Assembly: GCA_949297775.1 (NCBI GenBank)
Contig: CASFTM010000011.1
Coordinates: forward strand, 27,521-74,874
DNA length: 47,354 nt
Direction of reading: 5' to 3'
From: an uncultured bacterium
GTDB lineage: Bacteria > Elusimicrobiota > Elusimicrobia > Elusimicrobiales > Elusimicrobiaceae
Under the pieces are notes generated by a model that was not told the DNA's origin, ran no database searches, and saw only the letters and a program-made list of their open reading frames with translations. Shown here one piece after another: positions 38,797-45,282 of this stretch; the stretch's first letter is position 1, and every line of letters starts with the position of its first letter. The position numbers and the translations under genes were made by a program.

Positions 38797-39559
38797 TTTT
38801 CAGTTCCTCGCTTTCAACTTCCTGGCGAATGCTGTTTATCTGGCAGGCCAGGTAGTACAGGGAGTACAGGCCTTTGGCCCGCCGCACATACCGTGCCACA
38901 CAGGCTTTGGCTTGCTCCAAATCCCGGCAGTTGGCCAGGATTGTTTCAAAATGCGGGATGTCCATATGCACCGCCGCGTTCAAAATTTCGTTGTTATCCG
39001 GTTTTTTTAGGCCCGGATGGTTGGTCCCCTGCAGATAATACAGGGCCAATTTTTCCAGGTCCGTTTTTGGATTTTGAAAATCCAAATTTGATTTTTTTGA
39101 TATAAAAAATTCTTTATTCTTTGAATTAAAAGAAGGTACGGGTACCTTATGTATTGGGGGTGTTCCTGAACTAGGAACACTTCGTTCCTCAACTAGGAAC
39201 ACCCCTGTTCCTGAACTAGGAACGCTTCGTTCCTCAACTAGGAACACCTCTTTGGCTTTTTTGGGGGTCTTTCGGGCCTGGTATTTTTCCCAATTTCGGA
39301 ACGTTATTTTAAGGGTCGGCTTTGCGGTAAAATCTATCACTTCCAACCCCTGCAAGGCTTTTAAAGCCTCTTGTATGGCGCTCATCCCCCGTACCACGGA
39401 TATCCGGCTCAATTCCCGATAAGACGTCTCCAGGGTTCCTGTTTGGTAGTCCACCAGCAGCAGAAGGTCCAAGAATAAGCGGACGACCGACTCCTTCTGC
39501 CAACGCACTTTGCTCAACAAAAATTTGCGATGTAATTTTACGTGTCCCCGCGTATTCAT
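38750..39559 (-). CDS. lambda O-like replication initiator with internal origin
   Basis: A 269-residue protein. Residues 1-95 (HVKLHRKFLLSKVRWQKESV; SYRELSRISVVRGMSAIQEA) form a winged-helix DNA-binding domain of the phage replication O/DnaD-like type. Residues 105-134 are two copies of a 15-residue repeat (VFLVEERSVPSSGT) encoded by the iteron DNA. The C-terminal half, from LEKLALYYLQGTNHPGLKK, would bind the helicase or loader. Initiation from iterons inside the initiator gene is the lambda arrangement. The TAATG overlap with rusA fixes the start at ATG 39559. Confidence 0.7.
   Translation of the reverse strand: MNTRGHVKLHRKFLLSKVRWQKESVVRLFLDLLLLVDYQTGTLETSYRELSRISVVRGMSAIQEALKALQGLEVIDFTAKPTLKITFRNWEKYQARKTPKKAKEVFLVEERSVPSSGTGVFLVEERSVPSSGTPPIHKVPVPSFNSKNKEFFISKKSNLDFQNPKTDLEKLALYYLQGTNHPGLKKPDNNEILNAAVHMDIPHFETILANCRDLEQAKACVARYVRRAKGLYSLYYLACQINSIRQEVESEELKNGKFLRPGQRPAEQL
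39065..39134. other. AT-rich unwinding element of the phage origin (candidate)
   Basis: A 70-base stretch that is nearly all A/T, with a small inverted repeat (GGATTTTGAAAATCC), directly downstream of the iterons in the gene. In lambda ori the AT-rich element has the same position relative to the four iterons. Confidence 0.6.
39162..39245. repeat. four 17-bp palindromic iterons, candidate origin of replication
   Basis: GTTCCTSAACTAGGAAC occurs at 39162-39178, 39184-39200, 39207-39223 and 39229-39245, spaced 22-23 bp (two helical turns). S alternates G, C, G, C, so the array is a 45-bp tandem repeat of two palindromes each. It lies within the initiator-like gene. Confidence 0.85.
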
Positions 39560-39969
39560 TATTTCCACCCTTCTCCAAAGGTTTTTATGTTTTTAAGCTC
39601 TTCCGCCAAGATCTCGCACCCGTCGCACGCACCCCACACTTTCACGGTGCGTTTATCCACTACCAGGCAATCATCCTGCCACCACTTGGCGGCCGTCAGC
39701 GCATCCATTACGGCTTTTTCCAGGTTGTCCAAGTCGGCGCGGCTGGTCTTATAAATTTCAAAACGGTGCATTTCCGGGCATTTGTAGGTAAAACGGATGC
39801 ACAGGCGTATTGCTTTTTGCATTGGAACCGGCGGCCGTTTGGCTTGTGCCGCCATCAATACGGCGTAATAAAAATCCGGCTTTGGCGCGTAAAAATGGTG
39901 CGTCTTAAAATTCCCCCGGGGCCGGGGTTGCGGCTCCGGCCTCGCGGGGACATACAAATACAGCTTCAT
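39559..39969 (-). CDS. rusA: RusA-family Holliday junction resolvase
   Basis: A 136-residue protein. RADLDNLEKAVMDALTAAKW and the following WQDDCLVVDKRTVKVW contain the conserved Asp residues of RusA that bind metal and cut four-way junctions. KPRPR-like PEPQPRPRGNF near the start also fits. It resolves recombination or replication intermediates before packaging. ATG 39969 overlaps the preceding stop (ATGA). Confidence 0.9.
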   Translation of the reverse strand: MKLYLYVPARPEPQPRPRGNFKTHHFYAPKPDFYYAVLMAAQAKRPPVPMQKAIRLCIRFTYKCPEMHRFEIYKTSRADLDNLEKAVMDALTAAKWWQDDCLVVDKRTVKVWGACDGCEILAEELKNIKTFGEGWK

Positions 39970-40475
39970 ACTTCTTCCGGCGTTTCTTCTGCCGGGCATT
40001 CTTCTTCGGCGTGTTGCTCATCCAACAAATCTTCCGGGCCGTCCGCCATCTCCTCTGCCAGGGCCGCTTCCTGCTCGGCAGCGTCCGGTTGCTTGGGTTC
40101 TTCGTCAAAAAGCCCTTGCTGTCGTTCTTCGGCCTTTAGCGGGCGGGATTCTATCACTACGCCTGTTTCCGGGTGCGTTACGGTATAAGTTCCTGCGGTA
40201 TAGTTAATGATTACCGGGCACTCCATTTCGCGTTCTTCCCCACCTTCGGCTTTGGCCGCCAGGGCCTTTTTAATTTCCCCGTCCGTGCCTTTCACAATGG
40301 CCGCCACGGTTTTGGCTTCTTCGCTAAACTTTTCCTTTTTCTCGGTCAGCTCGGCGATTTTTTCGTTTAAGATGTGCACGTCATCTTCCGTAAACTCGTG
40401 GAACAGGCGGCGTTTTACGATATCGGTCTTGATATCAGGCTGAACATCCTGCTCGGTTTTTTTCTTTCTCGGCAT
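39966..40475 (-). CDS. acidic early phage protein, unknown
   Basis: A 169-residue protein: basic start (MPRKKKTEQD), a helical region with LNEKIAELTEKKEKFSEEAK, a short beta part (CPVIINYTAGTYTVTHPETG) and a strongly acidic tail (EEPKQPDAAEQEAALAEEMA). Some phage DNA-mimic or replication accessory proteins look like this, but no family is recognised. AAAAGGAG precedes the ATG. Confidence 0.6.
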   Translation of the reverse strand: MPRKKKTEQDVQPDIKTDIVKRRLFHEFTEDDVHILNEKIAELTEKKEKFSEEAKTVAAIVKGTDGEIKKALAAKAEGGEEREMECPVIINYTAGTYTVTHPETGVVIESRPLKAEERQQGLFDEEPKQPDAAEQEAALAEEMADGPEDLLDEQHAEEECPAEETPEEV

Positions 40476-40479
40476 CGGT

Positions 40480-41253
40480 CTATTCTCCTTTTACATCTTC
40501 AATTTGCCCGGTCATCAGTTTGTAGGCCAGGTAGGTGGTCATCGTGTCCATATAGCAATACGGGATCACCAGTTTATCCTGTCCCTCTGCGGCCAGTTTT
40601 GGGGCGTCCGCCCCGCTGATTACTTCTTTGTACTCCGGCAGTCCCAAGCGGTTCTGCACGGTTTTAAGCTTCACAAAAAGCTGTCCGTTAAACTCGGTCG
40701 TGTAATTGCTCAGGTACTCGCGCATCACGTCATAGTGCGGGTTCACTCCCGGCACAAACAGCGCCGGCAACTGGAGTTTGTGGCGGATGTACGCGTTTCT
40801 CATTTTGGGCAAGTCAAACCCGCGGCTGTTAAAGCCCACAATCTCCGTCAGCTCGCTGGTGCGTTCCGCCAGCCAGTCGCGCAAGTCCAACAGCATTTCT
40901 TTTTCTGCTTTGAAGTTGCGTATTTCAGCAGCCAGCCCGGGCATAGTCTTTACCGGGCATTTGGAAGGAATGCAGCTCCACACCACATTCCCGGCATCCG
41001 TTGCCGCGCAAAGCACCATAATGGGCGACCTATCCAGCAAGGCGGCTTTTTCTACAGCTTTTTGATAGGCCTCTATCTTGGCGGCCTGCTGCTCCTGTGC
41101 CGTTTTGGCTTTGGCAGGCATTTTGGCTTCCTGCGCTTTGGTGTTGATGTCGGCGGATGCGGCGTTTCCGGTTTCAATGTCAAAGCAAAAATGCTTAAGC
41201 CCTGTGTTTACGGCCTGCGCCTCAGCCAACAGGTTTACGGGTTGTTTGCACAT
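40480..41253 (-). CDS. DnaQ-like 3'-5' exonuclease (DEDDy type)
   Basis: A 257-residue protein. Motif ExoI is FCFDIETG (Asp25, Glu27), ExoII is VGFNSRGFDLP and ExoIII near the C-terminus is YCYMDTMTTYLAY (Tyr-x3-Asp), so the DEDDy active site appears complete. A Lys/Ala/Gln helical insert lies between ExoI and the next strand. It may proofread or process replication ends, as in phages that carry a 3'-5' exonuclease of the PolB-like 3'-5' group. The start at ATG 41253 (TAATG overlap, GGAGG at good distance) is preferred to ATG 41259. Confidence 0.8.
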   Translation of the reverse strand: MCKQPVNLLAEAQAVNTGLKHFCFDIETGNAASADINTKAQEAKMPAKAKTAQEQQAAKIEAYQKAVEKAALLDRSPIMVLCAATDAGNVVWSCIPSKCPVKTMPGLAAEIRNFKAEKEMLLDLRDWLAERTSELTEIVGFNSRGFDLPKMRNAYIRHKLQLPALFVPGVNPHYDVMREYLSNYTTEFNGQLFVKLKTVQNRLGLPEYKEVISGADAPKLAAEGQDKLVIPYCYMDTMTTYLAYKLMTGQIEDVKGE

Positions 41254-41669
41254 TACCATTTCCTCCCATATCCGCCGCCGCGGTTGTATCCGCCGCCATA
41301 GCCGCCGCGGCCATAACTCCCGCCATTACCGCCATACCCGCCGCCATTGCGCTGGAAACCACGCACTTGGTAGCCCATATTCAACATCGCGGCAATAATC
41401 TGTTGGAATTGCGGGAAGGTCTGCGCCGGGAATTGGACATACACCGTCACCGTCATTCCGTTTATGTCCGTTTCCACCGGCACACTCCACCCGGTAGGGT
41501 TTGGCACGCCCCCCATTTGCACGGGTTGGGCCGGCATTGCAGGCAGCATTGTGTTTCCGGCCTGCACTGCGGGGGTAGTTTGCCCCCCCATCATCCCGTT
41601 TACTTGTCCCATTGCTTGCATCAAAGCCTGGGCCACCTGTTCGGGGCTTACATTGTTTTGTTCTGCCAT
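41253..41669 (-). CDS. Gly/Gln-rich phage protein, unknown
   Basis: A 138-residue protein. An Ala/Gln/Met/Pro-rich N-terminal part (VAQALMQAMGQVNGMMGGQT) is followed by a compact segment (GMTVTVYVQFPAQTFPQFQQ, IIAAMLNMGYQVR) and a C-terminus made almost only of Gly, Tyr, Asn and Arg. Such RGG-like tails bind nucleic acid or self-associate; a single-stranded DNA-binding role is possible. AGGAGA precedes ATG 41669. Confidence 0.6.
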   Translation of the reverse strand: MAEQNNVSPEQVAQALMQAMGQVNGMMGGQTTPAVQAGNTMLPAMPAQPVQMGGVPNPTGWSVPVETDINGMTVTVYVQFPAQTFPQFQQIIAAMLNMGYQVRGFQRNGGGYGGNGGSYGRGGYGGGYNRGGGYGRKW

Positions 41670-41915
41670 AGCGTTCTCCTGTACGTAAAATAAAATGTCC
41701 CGGTCGGTGTAAAACCGTTTTCCCTCTCTGCGCTGCCGGGCCGGCGCAAACGCGGTTTGTGTTTCAATTCCGCGCGGGCTAGTCGCGTTCACTCTGCCGG
41801 AGGTGCCACTGTGTCCCTGCCGTCAAACGCCTTCGCCTTACTTGGATGTAAAGAACAAGCGCATGATTTTTGCTGCTGCGTCCAGCCGGGCCTTCACCTA
41901 GGCCCGAAGGGCTCG
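41670..41915 (-). other. gap without a convincing gene
   Basis: About 245 bases. The frame of the downstream gene stays open upstream as far as a GTG at 41792 but has no ribosome site there. A short 19-codon frame (GTG near 41896) has no support. A GC-rich hairpin (GGGCC...GGCCC near 41890-41910) may stabilise or end the upstream message. Confidence 0.4.
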
Positions 41916-42149
41916 TTATTTCGCGCTGCGCGCGTTCAAATTTTTGTCGGGCCAAAGGGCATCAATTTCTTTCCGCACCAACTGCACCCTCAAGGACGCT
42001 TCCTGAAAAGCCGTCGCCCGTCCCTTTGCAAACGGGGCAATTTCGGGCCGTTCCATAAACTCGTATCGCTCAAAGTTCACTTGTTCTTCCAAGCGTTGCT
42101 GTAAATCCGCCAGTTTCTTCAATACGGCCTGTTTTTTATTGATTGCCAT
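41916..42149 (-). CDS. small helical early protein, unknown
   Basis: A 77-residue protein (MAINKKQAVLKKLADLQQRL; RATAFQEASLRVQLVRKEID) predicted to be two long helices, probably a coiled-coil dimer. GAGGT precedes ATG 42149. No family recognised; early operon context. Confidence 0.55.
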   Translation of the reverse strand: MAINKKQAVLKKLADLQQRLEEQVNFERYEFMERPEIAPFAKGRATAFQEASLRVQLVRKEIDALWPDKNLNARSAK

Positions 42150-42226
42150 AAATACCTCAAATCTATCGGGCGCGCTGTTCGCGTATGCTGTTAGGAGTTT
42201 CCGCGCCCGCCGGCATCCGCCGGAAA

Positions 42227-42343
42227 TCAAATCTGCCAAATGAACATGAGCAGAACAAAAAGGTAAATTCCCCCCATTAACACCGCCACGCATGGCGTGC
42301 TCATTTCTTCGGGGTGGTTCAGCAAGTGCCAAAAGCGTTTCAT
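42227..42343 (-). CDS. 38-residue single-span membrane protein
   Basis: ATG 42343 with GGAGGT upstream; the frame gives a short polar start (MKRFWHLLNHPEEMST) and a hydrophobic helix (CVAVLMGGIYLFVLLMFIWQ). It begins four bases after the stop of the HTH gene, in tight operon spacing. Small early membrane proteins of phages often act in superinfection exclusion or host modulation; not testable here. Confidence 0.6.
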   Translation of the reverse strand: MKRFWHLLNHPEEMSTPCVAVLMGGIYLFVLLMFIWQI

Positions 42344-42347
42344 CGTG

Positions 42348-42635
42348 CTACCTCCCGTATATCCGGCGCAGGCGTTCCTGCGCTTTTATTTGGCGCAACG
42401 GCTTGCGCTGGCGCAGCCAGCTATAAAATCCGGTTAAGTCTTTTTCAAACAAAAGCATGCCGGCGTGTTCAAAGCAGGGGCAGCCCTCTTTCACGTATTT
42501 CAGCAGCTGATTTGGGGAGAGGCGGCTGCCGGCCGTGCGGCCTGGCACTTGCTCACACACCCCCCATAAGGTGTAGTATTCCACCCCGCCCAGTTCTTTT
42601 TCCAAAGGCATTTTTGCCCGTTTTTCTCTAGTCAT
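42348..42635 (-). CDS. small HTH-like early protein
   Basis: A 95-residue protein, the first gene of the early operon. EYYTLWGVCEQVPGRTAGSR then LSPNQLLKYVKEG and MLLFEKDLTGFYSWLRQRKP looks like an excisionase/MerR-type winged helix followed by a basic tail. Possible Cro, excisionase or antitermination role. ATG 42635 with AAGGGGAA is preferred; the frame extends upstream through a structured leader with no protein features. Confidence 0.6.
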   Translation of the reverse strand: MTREKRAKMPLEKELGGVEYYTLWGVCEQVPGRTAGSRLSPNQLLKYVKEGCPCFEHAGMLLFEKDLTGFYSWLRQRKPLRQIKAQERLRRIYGR

Positions 42636-42663
42636 TTTTTGGTTCCCCTTAACTAACTCAAAT

Positions 42664-42726
42664 TTGTTAAAATAAAAACCGATAGCAACCTCTGCGAAAG
42701 GTTGGGCTACTGGCCCTGCTATCGGT
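42664..42726 (-). terminator. three-way-junction terminator in the early leader
   Basis: Minus strand: ACCGATAGC (42726-42718) pairs with GCTATCGGT (42686-42678). Inside are two hairpins, GGGC/GCCC (42716-42704) and AACCT/AGGTT (42703-42687), with at most one unpaired base between stems. TTTTTATTTT follows. It stands 29 bases before the ribosome site of the first early gene, so early expression may need antitermination. Confidence 0.65.
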
Positions 42727-42727
42727 T

Positions 42728-42855
42728 CACGAACAGAACTGATTATTTTTTTACGGTTGCCCGCAAAAATTGGTTTAGCGTGGTGTCGTACTCTCTGTTC
42801 GTGCCGCCCCTTTGTGGCGGTTTGTCGCGTTGCATTCTTCGCAGTTTTCAACGCG
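42728..42855 (-). ncRNA. chain of hairpins in the early leader
   Basis: Minus-strand order: CGCGTTG/CAACGCG (42855-42826), CCGCC/GGCGG (42820-42804), and a long-range stem CACGAACAGA/TCTGTTCGTG (42803-42728). Together with the three-way junction this gives a structured RNA of about 180 bases. It may be a leader or an independent RNA; no separate promoter is seen. Confidence 0.4.
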
Positions 42856-43241
42856 GTAAGACTGTTTTGTTTTGGTTCTTTCATCGTTTTGTGGGTGGGT
42901 AGCTCCCATCCCAAATTCCAACTAGGAGGTCACTTTTATGGCCAAATTTTTGGAAGCCCCTTGTATGGGCTAGCGCTATGTAAGGCTGCGCTAGTGCGGC
43001 CAAAGGGGGCAAACGCAGGCAAGAAAACTTTGGGGCAATCCTTGCATAAAGTTCTGCAGAACCGTGCCGGGAACCCCAAAAGTGCCGTCCTTACAACGGG
43101 CAATGGAAACCCTCAGCCAAAAGCTGTCGTCAATTTCCGAGTTTTCACCCTATTGTCGCACAAACCTGTGCGTTGGGTGCCTGCTCAAAACGATTAAAAG
43201 ACCTGTTTTTTACAAGGATTTGCGCCTTGTTATTTGTTAAT
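42856..43241. other. early leader region without a convincing gene
   Basis: A plus-strand start with an excellent ribosome site (AGGAGGT, ATG 42938) gives only an 11-residue peptide ending in TAG, then a second in-frame TAG, then an open frame to about 43238. Inverted repeats CTAGCGC/GCGCTAG, GTTCTGCAGAAC and GCACA/TGTGC mark further structure. A plus-strand 146-codon frame (42757-43197) is not protein-like. Minus-strand frames are all short. Confidence 0.35.
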
Positions 43242-43283
43242 CCGTACTAACCGTACTGTTAACATATACAGTATATACGGTTA
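43242..43283. promoter_or_regulatory. immunity operator region
   Basis: Contains CCGTACT twice (43242-43248, 43251-43257), an inverted pair TAACCGT/ACGGTTA (43248-43254, 43277-43283) and the palindrome ATATACAGTATAT (43264-43276) covering the early -10. These are the likely repressor binding sites. Confidence 0.65.
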
Positions 43284-43298
43284 ATGCGGCTTTGTCAA
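43270..43298 (-). promoter_or_regulatory. early leftward promoter
   Basis: Minus-strand TTGACA (43298-43293), 17-bp spacer, TATACT (43275-43270), overlapping the operator palindromes. It drives the early operon through a leader of about 630 bases. Confidence 0.85.
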
Positions 43299-43320
43299 GC
43301 GTTTTTCCGTTTTTTACTGA
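43292..43320 (+). promoter_or_regulatory. repressor promoter
   Basis: TTGTCA (43292-43297), 17-bp spacer, TACTGA (43315-43320). Its -35 coincides with that of the opposite early promoter, so the two compete, as in lambda-type switches. Confidence 0.5.
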
Positions 43321-43340
43321 TTTTACGACGAGGAAATAAT

Positions 43341-44000
43341 ATGAATAAGTTTGAAAAAATGTTAGAAAAATGGAACAAAAACAATTTTAGAGGGGCTAAA
43401 ATTAACCTTGCCAAAGCCTTAAATGTTGCGGATACTACGGTTTCTGCTTGGTGTATTGGTAGGGTAAAACCGGCAGCCGATAAAATAGAAAAAATGGCCA
43501 AGTTATTTGGCGTTGATGAACGCGAAGTCAAATCCGCTTTTGGCATTGAGGATAAAGAATTTTCCCGCTCCCTGCGCGTTACCCCTTTGACGGACAAAAA
43601 TACTATTTCTTTACCCATTTTGGCCGATGTACCCGCCGGCCTGCCGGAATTTTCGGACGCCGACGTGGAAACATTCTGGGATATCCCCCGCTGGGTATTC
43701 CCGGGCGCAGATTTTGTAGTAAAGTGCAATGGCGACTCTTTGGAGCCCAAACTCCACCAGGGCGACTATTGCGTCATCAGAAAGACGGAAGACCCCATAC
43801 ACGGTCGTGCGATGGTAGTAAAGACGGAAAACGGCGTGTGCATGAAAGTTATTAACAAACGAAAAGACGGCACGATTGAACTCCGTTCCACCAACGCCAA
43901 GTATAGGCCCTTTATTCCGCAGGAACTAACTATTGTAGGCCTGATCATTGGCCATTGGCGTCGCGACGATAAAGAAAACTGGAATGATTTGACGGAGTAA
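43341..44000 (+). CDS. LexA/CI-type phage repressor
   Basis: A 219-residue protein: an XRE-type helix-turn-helix (about residues 20-58; INLAKALNVADTTVSAWCIG) and a C-terminal S24 peptidase domain. The cleavage site is Ala99-Gly100 in ILADVPAGLP, the nucleophile Ser133 in NGDSLEPKL and the general base probably Lys169. RecA-stimulated self-cleavage at this bond would induce the prophage after DNA damage. GAGGAAAT precedes ATG 43341; an in-frame start 19 codons earlier lies within the promoter and was rejected. The DUF3800 gene follows after three bases. Confidence 0.93.
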   Translation: MNKFEKMLEKWNKNNFRGAKINLAKALNVADTTVSAWCIGRVKPAADKIEKMAKLFGVDEREVKSAFGIEDKEFSRSLRVTPLTDKNTISLPILADVPAGLPEFSDADVETFWDIPRWVFPGADFVVKCNGDSLEPKLHQGDYCVIRKTEDPIHGRAMVVKTENGVCMKVINKRKDGTIELRSTNAKYRPFIPQELTIVGLIIGHWRRDDKENWNDLTE

Positions 44001-44003
44001 ACT

Positions 44004-44735
44004 ATGGAAACACAAAATCAACCCGTATATTTAATTTACATAGACGAGTCTTACGACCCTACCCACTACGCCTATTCTGCTATCTTTGTGCCAGTATCTA
44101 AATGGAATGATATTTTCCAAAAAATTTTATTATGGCGCAAAGGGTTACATCAAACCCACGGCATAGATGTAAATGGTGAAATTCATTCCACTGAATTTGT
44201 CGGCGGACGCGGACAACCTGTATCCAATAGAGATAAAAACTATCGTGCGGGGTTATTTAATAGTTTTTTAAAAGAAATAGAAAATCTGCCTTACATACAG
44301 ATTATTAACGGCATAACCGTAGATAAGCGCCGTCATGAAACCTTGTTTGAGTATGTAGTTACCCGCATAAATAATATGCTCAAAAAGAATAATGCTTATG
44401 GCATTTTAATTTGCGATGAGGGTGATGAAAGTAAATTAATTTCTATGGTGAGAAAATTAAAAAAAGAAAATCAGATTTGGTCTTGCTATGCTCCGGGAGA
44501 ACACCGTTCTTGTCCGCTAGATCATATCATAGAAGACCCTTTGTTTAAAACATCCAAATCTTCGTATTTTATACAACTGGCAGATATGGTAGCATTCAGT
44601 CTGTTAAGAAACGAAAAGCCAATACCGGGGCAAACTTTGCCTGCTGTTCAAAGCGCATTTAACAACTTGGATAAAGTATTGGTAAAACAAGCATTTAGCA
44701 GAGATCCGCGTCAAAAAGGCATCGTAAGGGCATAA
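44004..44735 (+). CDS. DUF3800-domain protein
   Basis: A 243-residue protein. The start VYLIYIDESYDPTHYAYSAI and the late YFIQLADMVAFSLLRN carry the acidic motifs (IDES, ADMVA) of DUF3800, an RNase H-like family common in phages and near defence genes; a nuclease role is suspected for the family but not shown. It is three bases behind the repressor and so is expressed in the lysogen, which suits an exclusion or cargo function. It is more AT-rich than the late genes. Its stop codon overlaps the terminator of small RNA E. Confidence 0.8.
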   Translation: METQNQPVYLIYIDESYDPTHYAYSAIFVPVSKWNDIFQKILLWRKGLHQTHGIDVNGEIHSTEFVGGRGQPVSNRDKNYRAGLFNSFLKEIENLPYIQIINGITVDKRRHETLFEYVVTRINNMLKKNNAYGILICDEGDESKLISMVRKLKKENQIWSCYAPGEHRSCPLDHIIEDPLFKTSKSSYFIQLADMVAFSLLRNEKPIPGQTLPAVQSAFNNLDKVLVKQAFSRDPRQKGIVRA

Positions 44736-44781
44736 AAAAGCAGGTGTCGTTCAACCCAGCATTGGGAAGCGATCCACCTGC
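44734..44781 (-). ncRNA. small RNA unit E, convergent with the DUF3800 gene
   Basis: The outer stem GCAGGTG (44781-44775) / CACCTGC (44746-44740) begins at the predicted transcript start and encloses CCCA/TGGG with an ATGC loop; six T fill 44739-44734, overlapping the TAA of the DUF3800 gene (44733-44735). Same architecture as units C and D. Confidence 0.65.
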
Positions 44782-44787
44782 ATTAAT

Positions 44788-44816
44788 AGTATAAGTAAAA
44801 AAAATCATAAAGTCAA
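44788..44816 (-). promoter_or_regulatory. promoter of small RNA unit E
   Basis: Minus-strand TTGACT (44816-44811), 17-bp spacer, TATACT (44793-44788). Confidence 0.75.
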
Positions 44817-44825
44817 GGGGCAAGC

Positions 44826-45108
44826 GGGGAATGACTTTGTAAAAGTTGTTTTATTTGGGCCTGCCACTTTGCGTGGGATGGAAAAAAATGACAAAGTTCG
44901 GGCTTGCTATCAACACTGCTGTTTGCGCTTTGAAAGTGGCGAAAAAATGACAAATCAATCTTTACGGGAGCGTTTCCATATAGACGCAAAGAACTACCCT
45001 ATGATTTCCCGTATCATTGCGGATACAATAGCGGATGGCAAAATTAAATTATCTGACCCGACAAATAAATCTAGAAAGCACGCAAAATATGTTCCGTTTT
45101 GGGCTTAA
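44826..45108 (+). pseudogene. C-terminal remnant of an AlbA_2/RecG-like (COG2865) gene
   Basis: The frame encodes NDFVKVVLFGPATL, then KVRACYQHCCLRFESGEKMT, SLRERFHIDAKNYPMISRII and KSRKHAKYVPFWA. This is the conserved C-terminus of the COG2865 (AlbA_2 plus ATPase-like) family, in which roughly 400 more residues normally precede. The family similarity begins upstream of the first ATG (44878) and stops at the promoter of small RNA E, so the front of the gene was lost, perhaps when that unit was inserted. A short product of 76 residues from ATG 44878 could still be made. Confidence 0.65.
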
Positions 45109-45197
45109 TTCTTATGTAACTGTTATGTAACTGAGCGCGTCTCATGCAGGATATTTCCCTATACAAATATCCTTATTCTTATGTAACTGTTATGTAA
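45108..45197. repeat. two exact 23-bp direct repeats around a hairpin
   Basis: Copies at 45108-45130 and 45175-45197, each made of two TTATGTAA units 11 bp apart, so four units in all. Between them GGATATTT/AAATATCC forms a hairpin (45149-45172). Candidate binding sites for a regulator, excisionase or host factor upstream of the lipoprotein and integrase genes. Confidence 0.6.
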
Positions 45198-45282
45198 TTT
45201 GTTAATTTCTTACCGCTCCGGCGGGGTATTTAATAAAAAACGGCCACGCCGTCCCCTACGACGGCGGCCCCAAGGAGAATTT

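Noticed and set aside
39162-39245. Iteron array as a CRISPR array
   Set aside because: The repeats are 17-bp palindromes with 5-6 bp between them inside a coding gene; there are no spacers of CRISPR length and no cas genes.
41670-41792. Extended start (GTG) of the Gly-rich protein
   Set aside because: No ribosome site; the internal ATG 41669 has AGGAGA at good distance.
42757-43197. 146-codon plus-strand frame in the early leader
   Set aside because: No ribosome site, overlaps the hairpins and the early promoter leader, and the translation has no domain-like features.
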